Below are positions 46,691 through 56,082 of a stretch of DNA of 64,000 nucleotides, one piece after another; positions within the stretch are counted from its first letter, which is position 1; every line of letters starts with the position of its first letter. A program made the position numbers and the translations under genes. Origin of the DNA: Haloterrigena turkmenica DSM 5511. GTDB taxonomy: Archaea > Halobacteriota > Halobacteria > Halobacteriales > Natrialbaceae. The notes beneath the pieces are model-generated. The model did no database searches. It had not been told where the DNA came from and saw only the letters and a list, made by a program, of their open reading frames with translations. Location: assembly GCF_000025325.1 (NCBI RefSeq), contig NC_013745.1:310001-374000 (forward strand). The letters run 5' to 3'.

Positions 46691-47941
46691 ATGGCGTTCA
46701 AACAATCGCTCGAGCAGATAGATCCGAATACGGCCGAGGCTATCGACCTCGAGCGTGAACGGCAGGAATCGACGCTGGGGATGATCGCCTCCGAGAATCA
46801 CGTCTCGAAAGCCGTGCTCGAAGCACAGGGGAGCGTCCTCACGAATAAGTACGCCGAGGGATACCCCGGCGGGAGATACTACGGCGGCTGCCAACACGTC
46901 GACACCGTCGAGGAACTCGCTATCGAACGCGCGAAGGAACTGTTCGGGGTCGACCACGCCAACGTGCAACCCCACAGCGGCACGCAGGCCAACATGGGCG
47001 TGTACTTCTCCGTGCTCGAACCGGGCGACAAGATCCTATCGCTGTCGCTGTCGCACGGCGGACACCTCTCTCACGGCCACAACGTCAACTTCTCGGGACA
47101 GCTCTACGACGTCGAACAGTACGAGGTCGATCCCGAGACGGGGTACATCGATTACGACGAACTCGAGAGCCTCGCGCGCGAGTTCGACCCGGACATCATC
47201 GTTAGCGGCTCCTCGGCGTATCCTCGCGAATTCGAGTACGAACGTATCGGCGATATCGCGGACGCGGTCGACGCCTACCACCTCGCGGACATCGCTCACG
47301 TGACGGGGCTCGTCGCCGCCGGCGTTCACGCCTCGCCCGTCGAACACGCGGAGTTCGTCACCGGAAGCACCCACAAGACGATCCGCGCCGGCCGCGGCGG
47401 GATCATCATGTGCGACGAAGAGTTCGCGGACGACATCAACTCCGCCGTGTTTCCCGGCGCGCAGGGCGGGCCGCTGATGCACAGCGTGGCCGGCAAGGCC
47501 GCAGGGTTCGCAGAAGCGAGCACCGATGAGTTCCAGTCCTATGCCGTGCAGACCATAGCTAACGCGAATACGCTCGCCGACGAGTTCGACGACCGAGGAC
47601 TCTCGCTGGTGAGCGGTGGAACGGACAAGCACCTCATGCTCGTAGACCTCCGCGACTCCCACCCAGACATCACGGGAGAGGAGGCCGAAGAGCTACTGTC
47701 CGACGTCGGCATCATCGTCAACAAGAACACCGTACCCGGTGAAACGCGGTCGCCGATGGTGACCAGCGGGATCCGCGTCGGCACGCCGGCGCTCACGACC
47801 CGGGGATTCGGAGAAAAGGAGATGGAGACCGTTGCCGACCTCATCGTGGACGTACTCGACAATCCCGAAGACGAGGACGTTCATGACCGAGCCGCCTCGA
47901 CGGTCGAACACCTTTGCCAGGAGTTTCCCATCTACGGGTAG
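46691..47941 (+). CDS. glyA: Serine hydroxymethyltransferase
   Basis: 416 aa. PLP enzyme interconverting glycine plus methylene-THF and serine. Motifs: LGMIASENHVSKAV, YAEGYPGGRYYGGC, HSGTQANMGVYFS, DIAHVTGLVAAGVH, and the PLP lysine in TGSTHKTIRAGRGG (Lys229). It takes glycine and the one-carbon unit coming from dimethylglycine/sarcosine demethylation and makes serine. The ATG at 46691 has a normal N-terminus. It is divergent from ridA, with a shared promoter region. A T-rich CTCTTTTTAAGAG about 30 bp after the stop probably terminates the transcript. Confidence 0.96.
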   Translation: MAFKQSLEQIDPNTAEAIDLERERQESTLGMIASENHVSKAVLEAQGSVLTNKYAEGYPGGRYYGGCQHVDTVEELAIERAKELFGVDHANVQPHSGTQANMGVYFSVLEPGDKILSLSLSHGGHLSHGHNVNFSGQLYDVEQYEVDPETGYIDYDELESLAREFDPDIIVSGSSAYPREFEYERIGDIADAVDAYHLADIAHVTGLVAAGVHASPVEHAEFVTGSTHKTIRAGRGGIIMCDEEFADDINSAVFPGAQGGPLMHSVAGKAAGFAEASTDEFQSYAVQTIANANTLADEFDDRGLSLVSGGTDKHLMLVDLRDSHPDITGEEAEELLSDVGIIVNKNTVPGETRSPMVTSGIRVGTPALTTRGFGEKEMETVADLIVDVLDNPEDEDVHDRAASTVEHLCQEFPIYG

Positions 47942-48325
47942 CGGGCAGGCTATCGCTCCTCGAGTACGCGCTACTCTTTTTAAGAGGTTCGACCAGTAAC
48001 GCCGTTACGGTCGGTCTTTTCGAGAGCTGATACGGTCGACAACCACCCGTGACTCCGGACTGCGATCGAGGGCACATCGTGTATACGATGACTCGAGGCC
48101 TGCCGCCTCGAGCGACGGACGCTCTGACCGAACTGCGCGACGCTGTTTGCCGCTGTGCAGTCCAGGTTATCGTGCCCCGCGACGTCAACGGAGGAGTGAG
48201 GTGAGCAGACGGCAACGTCGGTGAAGACAGATCGCCGTGCAACGAGAAGGAGAACTAGGGCGACGTCGTCTGCACTGATGCGCTCCCGTCGCCGCGACCG
48301 GACGGTCTACTCAGTTCACGGCTGA
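47942..48325. other. Convergent intergenic region with terminator and hairpin
   Basis: A T-tract terminator candidate lies near 47970-47985. A strong hairpin with 8-bp arms CTCGAGGC/GCCTCGAG and a 5-base loop lies at 48092-48112. No gene recognised. Confidence 0.5.
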
Positions 48326-49954
48326 TCAATCATCATCCGACTCTCGAGCTGCTGTCTCCCCTGAAGCGTCGAGTCTCGCGGACTGATTCGACGCGGAATC
48401 CGAACGATCAGTGTCGAAGAACACCGGGTGGATATCGTGACAGGGATAGCTGATCGCCAGCACCGCGAGGATGGTGATGACGGCGAAGGGACCGCCGGTG
48501 ATAATCGACGCCGCTTGGAGCGCGTCGACGCCGCCGACGACCATCAGCAGGGACGCCAGTGCCCCGACCAGGGCGCCCCAGATCACGCGGTTGATCGTGG
48601 ACGGCTCGAGTTCGCCGCCGGTGGTGAGCATTCCCAGCGCCAGCGTCGAGGAGTCCGCCGACGTGACGAAGAACGTCGTGATCAGCAGCAGGAAAAGGAG
48701 GTTCAGTACGTCGCCGGCGGGTAATGCTTCGAACAGTGGGTACCCGGAGCCGGCGACGCCATACTCGGAGATGACCCCCAGGATATCCGCCGCGTTGGTC
48801 GACTGTTCCGTGATCGCGATGCTACCCATGATCCCGAACCAAGGGATCGTCACCGCCGTCGACGCCAAGACGCCGGTGACGACTACCTGACGGATCGTAC
48901 GGCCCCGCGAAACGCGGGCGATGAACAGCCCAACGAACGGCGTCCAGGAGAACCACCAGGCCCAGTAGAAGATGGTCCAGTTACCGACCCAGCTCGCATC
49001 GTTGCCCGCGTTCATGAAGAAACTCATCGCGACGAACTGATTGATATACTGTCCGAGCGCTTCCGTCGTGACCGACATGATGTACGCTGACGGGCCCAGC
49101 ACGAACGTCAGAAGCATGACTACCACGAATAGCCCCATATTGAACCGGGACACCCGACGGACTCCCTTCTCGATACCCACCGTCACTGACAGCGTAAACG
49201 CGATCGTCAGGCCGACAATCGCCAGAATCGTTCCGGTGTCACCGACCGATACCCCGGTAGTGTACTCGATACCGGTCAGGAACTGACTCCCGACGAACCC
49301 GAGCGTCGTCGCGATACCGCCGAGGGTGGCGAACACCGCGAGGATGTCGACCAGTTTCGCCCAGACGCTGTCCAGGTTGTCGATGCCCAAGAATGGAGTG
49401 AGCACCGTCGAGACGCGCATGGGCGCGTCGTGCCGGTACGTGTAGAACGCTATGGGAAGCGACATGATAGCGTACGCGGCCCACGCAGAAAGCCCCCAGT
49501 GGAAGAACGTGTACCGGACAGCACCGACCGCTGCGTCGGCCGTCTGCGACTCGGCGCCGACGAGCGGCGGAACCGTGTCGTAGTGAAAGATCGCCTCCGC
49601 TGGGCCCCAGAACACGATCCCTGCGCCGATCCCGGCCGAGTACAGCATCGCGAAGTACGACAAGAAGCTGTACTGTGGCTCCTCGTCCGGCTTGCCGAGC
49701 TTGACGTTCCCCCACGGACCGAACACCAGGAACAGCGCGAACGCCACGATGAAGAACATCGCGAGGAGGTACATCCAGCCGACTTTTTCCTCCACCAACG
49801 AGTTCACACGCTTGACGGCGCTGGCGGCGGCGTCCGGCATCAGAGCGAAGGCGATGACTGCTACCAGCGCTGTGAGGAACCCGACGAGAAACACGGGAGC
49901 GTCGAGCTCGTTCGCGAACCGAGCGAAGCGACCGTCTGGATCAGAGTTACCCAT
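48326..49954 (-). CDS. BCCT-family betaine/choline/carnitine transporter
   Basis: 542 aa with 12 predicted membrane helices. Hallmarks: SAGIGAGIVFWGPAEAIFHY, and the substrate-site helix YWAWWFSWTPFVGLFIARVS followed by GRTIRQ. The C-terminal tail is acidic and probably cytoplasmic. It is a typical secondary carrier for glycine betaine and similar compounds, for osmoprotection or as carbon and nitrogen source. It is closely similar to the carriers at 52314 and 56083. It lies next to glyA/ridA in convergent orientation. Confidence 0.93.
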   Translation of the reverse strand: MGNSDPDGRFARFANELDAPVFLVGFLTALVAVIAFALMPDAAASAVKRVNSLVEEKVGWMYLLAMFFIVAFALFLVFGPWGNVKLGKPDEEPQYSFLSYFAMLYSAGIGAGIVFWGPAEAIFHYDTVPPLVGAESQTADAAVGAVRYTFFHWGLSAWAAYAIMSLPIAFYTYRHDAPMRVSTVLTPFLGIDNLDSVWAKLVDILAVFATLGGIATTLGFVGSQFLTGIEYTTGVSVGDTGTILAIVGLTIAFTLSVTVGIEKGVRRVSRFNMGLFVVVMLLTFVLGPSAYIMSVTTEALGQYINQFVAMSFFMNAGNDASWVGNWTIFYWAWWFSWTPFVGLFIARVSRGRTIRQVVVTGVLASTAVTIPWFGIMGSIAITEQSTNAADILGVISEYGVAGSGYPLFEALPAGDVLNLLFLLLITTFFVTSADSSTLALGMLTTGGELEPSTINRVIWGALVGALASLLMVVGGVDALQAASIITGGPFAVITILAVLAISYPCHDIHPVFFDTDRSDSASNQSARLDASGETAARESDDD

Positions 49955-50217
49955 ACGAAATCACTTGTCCTGGTCGTGCGCTGTGCGCGTCGACGTGAAC
50001 TCGAACGATCTCGCGACACTGTTCTCGCTTCGCACGTCGACTCCCGTTTTACCCGCTTGCGCGGTGCTCATGTCTCGAGTTAGCATGCGGCTACCCTATC
50101 TCCTAAAGTTCCGTAATAAGATATAAACCCACCGAGATATTATTACCTCCTCACTATACTAAAAATTAATAGTGTTTCTTTTTCGCGGTGGATCATCCAC
50201 TAATTGTGCTTTCGCTC

Positions 50218-50393
50218 CTATTTTCGGTTCATGTCTTCGACCGGGTACCCCTCCGGATAGAGACGCGAATTCGTCGCGGAATAGTCTTTCTCGCGGTCTC
50301 GAACGAGTAGGAACGGACTGTCCCGAATTACCGTCCTCAGAATCGCGTCGCGGTTCTGATCGGCTGCGAAAATCACACAGCGATTTTCGAACG
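50218..50393 (-). pseudogene. Unidentified C-terminal gene fragment
   Basis: The minus strand is open and protein-like from about 50393 to a TAG at 50218-50220: FAADQNRDAILRTVIRDSPF, then LLVRDREKDYSATNSR, then LYPEGYPVEDMNRK. Composition is haloarchaeal. Upstream it runs into the TnpB relic, so it may be the tail of a gene cut by that element. I do not recognise the family. Confidence 0.35.
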
Positions 50394-50542
50394 CCTGTGG
50401 AGACTGCGCTCCCTACGGACACCGATTCGGTGTCTGCAAAGCGCGTTCGCCAGACTACGTCTGGCGGGCTGTCAGACTCGCAGGATCTGACACCGTCATG
50501 GAAGCCGGAACCCCCTCAAGGAGCGAACCGCGTCAGCGGTGA
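50394..50542 (+). pseudogene. TnpB (IS200/IS605, IS1341-type) C-terminal relic with hairpin insertion
   Basis: PVETALPTDTDSVSAKRV at 50394-50447, then after about 45 bp of hairpins VMEAGTPSRSEPRQR and TGA at 50540. This resembles the C-terminal tail of haloarchaeal TnpB proteins (VETALPxDT, VSAKRVVE, GSPxLxEP; recalled). The sequence just after the stop, to about 50575, is G-rich like the element's right end, where TnpB guide RNAs arise. The bulk of tnpB is missing. Perfect hairpins at 50448-50466 and 50471-50491 interrupt the tail and shift its frame. Confidence 0.6.
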
Positions 50543-51256
50543 GCGAGTAGGGTGGGGGGAAGTCACTCGCAGCGTCAGCGGTCGCAGAGTCATCTGGTAG
50601 AAGTGGTTAATTTACGGGTGGCGGGAGCGACCAAATTCGACGCCCGTTTGCGGGGAGATCGGGGCGAGGTGTACACTACTGCTGGCAAGATCGTATAAAC
50701 TCCCGTAGCTATCCACGTGAAGATATTTTAATCGGTGCGGAAACGTTTGACGTGGCGCCTGACGCGGGTGCCCCACACAGAATGAGGGATACGGACCCTT
50801 TCAACGGTCGTCCCGATCTCGGACTGCCATGGATCTCGTAGCCCCGTCCTCAGCCACGGACTAACACGGGTCTCGGTAGCTCGATTTCCCTCGTTCTTAG
50901 CCGTAACGACGAACCAGCCACTGCAGCAGGGGCGTAATGGTAGGTGCTGGTGATAGTCTGGATACCACTGTTCAATCGATCCTCGAACTCTCCGGTCGTC
51001 CATACTACTGTGTTTCGGAACACGGGTTACCTTATCCGCTGTCCGGAAACGGACACAGACAACCGTTACTACTAGACAGGTCTCGTTGATCGGACAGTAC
51101 AGGAGACCGGCCCGTCTCGAGACGGACGCGTTCCTGTCGAGAGCGACGAGACGTGCGACCATCTAGAAAGAAATTAAAATAACAGTGGTATCACTGTGAA
51201 TATCTGGGAGGCGATCGGTGATTCGTTCGCGACCGTGAGCGTCGCGCCGAACGAGA
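50543..51256. other. Gene-poor region
   Basis: No supported gene. A 144-aa minus-strand frame (50728-51162) is Arg-rich and not acidic, so it was not called. The AT-rich block 50690-50740 is of unknown role. Confidence 0.45.
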
Positions 51257-51848
51257 TTACCCGAAACAGACCGAACGTTGGGCGACCGTCGAGCGGAAGT
51301 TCTCGATGATCCGCTTGCCCGCGTCGGTGAGGGTACCCTCGGGATGAAACTGGGCGCCAACGTGCGGTCGGTCCGCACGCCGGACGCCCATCAGGGTCTC
51401 GCAGTCGTCGTCCGTCCAGGCCGTCGACGAGGCGAGACGGCAACGACTCTCGTTCGACGGGGAGCGAGTGGTATCGCCCCACCTCGAGCGAATCGGAGAG
51501 GCCAGCGTACAGTCCAGCGCCGTCGTGGCGCATCTCGGACGGCTTCCCGCGGATCACTTCGGGGGCGTGGCCAACTGAAACGTCGTGAGCAGCACACAGC
51601 GCCTGATATCCCAGGCACACTCCCAGCGCGGGGTAGTCCGTTTCGGCGAACACGTCGACGGAAACACGCGCATCCTCGAGTTTCCCCGGCCCGGACAAGA
51701 CGACGACCCGATCCGGATCGAGGGACCGGATTCCCTCGACGTCGATTTCGTCGTTTCTGCGGACCTCGACGGGGATGAACTCGCCGAGCGCTGGACGATA
51801 TTGTAGACGAAGGAGTCGTAGTTGTCGACGATCAAGATTATCAGAGTT
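51257..51848 (-). pseudogene. trpG/pabA-type glutamine amidotransferase relic
   Basis: Three frames are needed. First IILIVDNYDSFVYNIVQ. Then, after a shift, LGEFIPVEVRRNDEIDVEGI, DRVVVLSGPGKLEDARVSVD and ALGVCLGYQALCAAHD, which keeps the nucleophile Cys. Then, after a second shift, AWTDDDCETLMGVRRADRPH and VGAQFHPEGTLTDAGKRIIE with the catalytic His. The GPGTP motif reads GPGKL. This is anthranilate or aminodeoxychorismate synthase component II, broken by at least two frameshifts, unless the sequence has errors. Confidence 0.8.
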
Positions 51849-51854
51849 CCCCAT

Positions 51855-52030
51855 CGCGTCGGGTGCTGTTTCTGCAGAGAACGACGTCTGATCGTCGAGC
51901 GCTTCGTCGGCGGCGGTAACGAGCACTCGAGCCTTGTCCAACGGTTCAGCGTACTCGTGAGCAGCTCGGAATCGTGAACGATCCCCGTGTCGACGCGGAG
52001 AGAGTACGCGTCGCGGAGACGCACAAGTGT
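51855..52030 (-). pseudogene. trpE/pabB-type synthase C-terminal relic
   Basis: Just upstream of the trpG relic, two frames carry SLRVDTGIVHDSE and HEYAEPLDKARVLVTAADEA. These match the chorismate-binding C-terminal end of component I (xVxAGAGIVxDSDPxxEYxET). Only the tail remains. The order matches a trpE-trpG operon. Confidence 0.55.
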
Positions 52031-52313
52031 TCGCGGGGAGCGTGGCAGCCGAACACCAGGTCGACACGGCCGAGCACGCGATGACGCTGTACGAGGTCCA
52101 GCGGGAGTTATGCCCCCAAACGTATCGAGACGCGAGAAATGATGGAAAATCTGGGTTCGTTGGCCCACGTCGACGACCGGCTCTAACAACAGGCCAACGG
52201 TTGGACCACCGAGGTCGATAGTCGCAGATCGGATCTAACAGAGCGCCGCGAACGGCGCCCGAAAGCCGATATACGAGGTGGGGAGACTGGATCGGCCAGC
52301 GAAGGCGACGATG

Positions 52314-53924
52314 TTAGTCGTCGTCGTCCGTGTTCGTCGCAAACACGGGCGGCGACTGTTCGTCGATTTCGGTGGACTGATCGTCGGTGTTCGCCTGCAG
52401 GACCGGACGGATACGTTGGAACTCCAGACACATCCCGACGATAGCTAGGACGCCGATGACGGCAAATGGTCCGCCGGTGATGATAGCCGAGGAGCGCAGC
52501 GCGTCGAGGCCGCCGCCGACGATAAGCAGCGACGCGAGGCCGCCCATCAAGCCGCCCCAGAGCACGCGATTGATGGTCGAGGGGTGTTCCTTGCCGCCGG
52601 TCGTGAGCATTCCCAGCGCCAGCGTCGAGGAGTCGGCGGAGGTCACGAAGAACGTGATCACGAGCATCATGAAGACGAGCGACAGCAGCGACCCCAGGGG
52701 CAGATTGGCGAACAGCGGAAACCCGGAGACGGCGACGCCGTGTTCCGAAACGGCGGCGAGCATCGGCGCAGCACCGGTCCGTTCGAGGTGAATCGCCGTA
52801 CCACCCATCGTCAGGAACCACGGGATGGTAGCGACGGTCGCGCCGATCAATGCCGTCGCGGTCACCTGCCGGATAGTTCGTCCGCGAGAGATGCGCGCGA
52901 CGAACAGACCGCCGAACGGCGCCCAGGAGAACACCCACGCCCAGTAGAACACGGTCCAGTTGCCGACCCATTCGCCGGACCCCGAAGCGTTCGTGTACAG
53001 GCTCATCCGGAGAAAGCCGTTGGCGTACTCGCCGATGGCCTGCAGGCCGGTGTTCATGATGTAGGTCGTTGGACCCAGCAGAAACGTGGCTAGACACAGC
53101 AGAGCGAATCCGTACATATTGAACATCGAAACTTTCCGAATACCACGCTTGACGCCCAAGACGACCGAGGCAGTAAACGCCAGTGTCATCCCCGTAATGA
53201 CGAGAATGGTACCGCCATCGCCGAGAGTGACGCCGTAGTTGTATTGCAGACCGGTCAGGAACTGACTTCCGACGAACCCTAAGGTTGTCGCGATACCGCC
53301 GATAGTCGCGAACACCGCCAGAATATCGACGACCTTGGCGATGGGACGGTCCAAGTTATCGACGCCGAGAAAGGGCGCTAGCAGCGTCGAGATGCGCATC
53401 GGCGCGTCTCGCCGGTACGCAAAAAAGGCGATCGGAATCGCGACGATCAGGTACGGAACCCAGTACGAGATCCCCCAGTGGAATAGCGTGTACTGAATAG
53501 CGCCGATCGCTGCTGACTGTGTCTGTGACTCCGCACCGATCATCGGGGGGACGGTGTCGTAGTGGAACAGCGCCTCCGCCGGGCCCCAGAACACGATGCC
53601 CGCCGCGATGCCCGCCGAGAACATCATCGCGAAGAACGCCGGGGTGCTGAATTCGGGCGACTCGTCCGGATCACCGAGCTTAATGTCTCCCCACGGGCCG
53701 AACATCAGCCATAGGGAGAACAAGACCATGAGAAACATCGAGAACACGTATACCCACATGAACTCCGACCAAAGGTACTCGTTGACCGCGCCCATCTTTT
53801 CGGCGGACGCCTCAGGGTTGAGGAAGAACACGACGATCGCTATCAGTGCTACGCCGAAGCCAATGCTGAACACACCCGCGTCTAGTTCCTCGGCAAAGCG
53901 TTCTACGGCGTTCCGTATTTTCAT
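52314..53924 (-). CDS. BCCT-family betaine/choline/carnitine transporter
   Basis: 536 aa with 12 helices. It has SAGIAAGIVFWGPAEALFHY and the Trp-rich helix YWAWVFSWAPFGGLFVARIS followed by GRTIRQ, and a tail ending in four Asp-rich residues. The start is ATG 53924. Parts of it are nearly base-for-base identical, in inverted orientation, to patches of the carrier at 56083, although the two genes differ clearly elsewhere. Expected to import glycine betaine or a related compound. Confidence 0.93.
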   Translation of the reverse strand: MKIRNAVERFAEELDAGVFSIGFGVALIAIVVFFLNPEASAEKMGAVNEYLWSEFMWVYVFSMFLMVLFSLWLMFGPWGDIKLGDPDESPEFSTPAFFAMMFSAGIAAGIVFWGPAEALFHYDTVPPMIGAESQTQSAAIGAIQYTLFHWGISYWVPYLIVAIPIAFFAYRRDAPMRISTLLAPFLGVDNLDRPIAKVVDILAVFATIGGIATTLGFVGSQFLTGLQYNYGVTLGDGGTILVITGMTLAFTASVVLGVKRGIRKVSMFNMYGFALLCLATFLLGPTTYIMNTGLQAIGEYANGFLRMSLYTNASGSGEWVGNWTVFYWAWVFSWAPFGGLFVARISRGRTIRQVTATALIGATVATIPWFLTMGGTAIHLERTGAAPMLAAVSEHGVAVSGFPLFANLPLGSLLSLVFMMLVITFFVTSADSSTLALGMLTTGGKEHPSTINRVLWGGLMGGLASLLIVGGGLDALRSSAIITGGPFAVIGVLAIVGMCLEFQRIRPVLQANTDDQSTEIDEQSPPVFATNTDDDD

Positions 53925-54523
53925 ACGTCACTCTTTCTCACAATTATCGCGTGTGAACTTGTGTGTGGAATATATCCGGTATTTATTATATCGGCGGATC
54001 TGTCCACCGGCGGGAGTCACCAGCGGTGATGTATTCCTGCGTCACGTGACTCACGATTGACAGCGGACGTCACGCGACGAAAACAGGCCACGGGCGAACC
54101 CGACCGCGGATGACAGCAGATAACGTAAGCAACGAGCGTGACAGCGGATGTCTCGGCGCGCAACGGCGATATCTATACCGCGCAGAACGATTCGCCGAAA
54201 TAGCAGAGTGAAGCTCTCGCTTACTGGCACCACGCGCTTCTTACAGCAGACGCACCACACCGGTCGATCGCTGGCCGTCTCAGCAGGATCGCTGATCGCG
54301 ATGAGTGCACCACCGTCCGGGTATTGACGCTGCAGAGTCCCGTCGGAGATAACGGTCTGGTCTAACTCCGAGCTGTCGTCATGTTATTCGCTCGCGCAGA
54401 TGTTCACCGCCAGAAAGTATTAAATTCCCATCATCTGTTACTCAGTCGGTATCAGGCCAGACAGAGATTCTGCCATCGTAAGGAGAGAGTCCAGCGCTCC
54501 ACACGGACTCAGAGCGGTCTCAC
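53925..54523. other. Gene-free region upstream of the BCCT gene
   Basis: The AT-rich stretch 53970-53992 probably holds the carrier's promoter. No gene recognised. Confidence 0.45.
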
Positions 54524-54607
54524 ATGGTCCGGGTGTGTCACGAGTGTCTGTCTACGATATCGTTCGACGTCGCTTGCTCCCCGAACTGCGGCTTCACCCC
54601 GGCATAA
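54524..54607 (+). CDS. Possible zinc-finger micro-protein (27 aa)
   Basis: The frame from ATG 54524 reads MVRVCHECLSTISFDVACSP then NCGFTPA and TAA. It has a CxxC and a CxxxC, as in miniature zinc fingers. Its end overlaps a GC hairpin (CCCCGG/CCGGGG, 54597-54616) that is followed by a T-run at 54636-54640, a terminator-like arrangement. No promoter is obvious. It could equally be a leftover zinc-finger from a decayed gene. Confidence 0.3.
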   Translation: MVRVCHECLSTISFDVACSPNCGFTPA

Positions 54608-55308
54608 CCGCCGGGGCTCCCGTCCCACAGGTAGGATTTTTGCTAGTTGCTAACCCGGTTGGTATGACCGAGCTACTGGTAGGTCACACCGTCGTTACTC
54701 CTATCTCGCCAGGAGGTTCGGAGTTATCTCGTTGATGGAGACACCGGAGCGGTTCGAAATGTGTGTCTCGAACAGTAGAGTCCTCGGAGTTCCGATGTTG
54801 TCAGATAACGGCCTAGGATCGTACCCACATGGACTCGAGAGACTCAAGCTGATCCGATCGCACGGAGTTTGGTCGTCCCGACATCAGCCGCGAATCGATC
54901 GTAGATTTCGGGGTCCGCTACTGGTTACACGCAAGTCTCGGCGCACCTACCTCTGACGAACTCCCCAGGTTAGGCGGTCTGATCTTTGATCTCTATCGGC
55001 GCTGTCGGAGCCGGGACTGGATCACCCGAGATAGTGAGTCTCGGTGTCACTCGATTGTCAAGCTACCGACTGTTTTCTCGGGACCATCTTCAACAAGAAT
55101 AGTACCACTTGTTAACAATATCGCTCTATCGATGTTCTCACATGCGAACGCTCCTGAAGACACATAATACCGACTTACAACGCATACTTTAGAAGGCTTA
55201 GTTTCGTGTCATGGAGTCTTATTTCGTCCTGAATTATAAATTGACACGGTAAAAATATTGGTAAGGTTACAAAAGGGTTTTCTCCCCAGTCGTTCTCTGA
55301 TCCACGTA
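54608..55308. other. Gene-poor region before the double HalOD1 gene
   Basis: No gene supported. The sequence becomes AT-rich after 55150 and probably includes the promoter of the HalOD1 gene. Confidence 0.45.
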
Positions 55309-56007
55309 ATGATGAATTTGAGAGAGTTAAAAGACACATTCTATCGCGATTGCAGCACCTTCCATCACGATTTTGATAGCGAAGAAAAGCTGTTGGTATC
55401 GGTCGTCGATGCGATAGCGAGCGTCGAAAACCGCTCCCCGGTCGATATGGATCCGATAGACGGTAGTATCGAGCCGAAACTGCTTAATTCATTCTCGAAG
55501 TGTGCAGACGCGAGCGACGGATCGTCACCGGTGAGCCTCACCTTCTCCCACGAGGGGTACCAGATAACCGTCGACGGTACGGGGAAAATAGTTCTGAGCC
55601 GAGACGAGACCAGTTCCTCGACCCTCTCTTTCATCCGCCCGTCCAGCGAGAGTAGCGCACTCGAAGAATCGTCGGGAGAATTCACCTGTCATCACGACTT
55701 CGAGGCCGATTACTCTCTCACAGTCACGCTCGCCAAGGCTCTCGCCGCGATCGAAAATACTCGACCTACGGAGGTCACACCGCTTTACGAGAGTATTGAT
55801 CCAAAAGTCCTCAGTATACTCGGTGACTATGCTAGCGAGCGAGACGAACCCTCCCCTGTTTCCCTGGAGTTCGTCCACTCGGACCATCGAATAACTGTCG
55901 ACGAGCGTGGGAAGATCTCTATCCGTGAGAACACCCCGAATTCCAATGTCACTGCCGTTGTTCGCGACGCCTGGAATTCAGAACCTCCTCTAACCGCACC
56001 TCGCTAG
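55309..56007 (+). CDS. Protein with two HalOD1 output domains
   Basis: 232 aa made of two homologous halves. Each has a CSTFHHDF- or TCHHDFEADY-type start, a helix ending in SVENRSP or AIENTRP, a DPIDGSIEPKLL or PLYESIDPKVL segment, and a final strand pair (SLTFSHEGYQITVDGTGKI, SLEFVHSDHRITVDERGKI). It is a tandem HalOD1 protein, related to the single-domain one at 6576. It sits 75 bp upstream of a BCCT gene on the same strand, so they may share a transcript. Start at ATG 55309 or 55312; the longer GTG/TTG-type start has no support. Confidence 0.8.
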   Translation: MMNLRELKDTFYRDCSTFHHDFDSEEKLLVSVVDAIASVENRSPVDMDPIDGSIEPKLLNSFSKCADASDGSSPVSLTFSHEGYQITVDGTGKIVLSRDETSSSTLSFIRPSSESSALEESSGEFTCHHDFEADYSLTVTLAKALAAIENTRPTEVTPLYESIDPKVLSILGDYASERDEPSPVSLEFVHSDHRITVDERGKISIRENTPNSNVTAVVRDAWNSEPPLTAPR

Positions 56008-56082
56008 AACCCTCTGCTCAGACCATCTACTACTCGTACCATTTAGCTCGGAATATACGATATTATCAAAAATGAGTTAAAT

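Noticed and set aside
50728-51162. 144-aa minus-strand frame
   Set aside because: Arg/Val/Cys-rich, not acidic, no family recognised, no promoter; treated as non-coding.
54381-54956. Open frames of 66-90 aa near the small hairpin
   Set aside because: Basic, low-similarity frames in decayed sequence; only the 27-aa cysteine motif was kept as a weak candidate.
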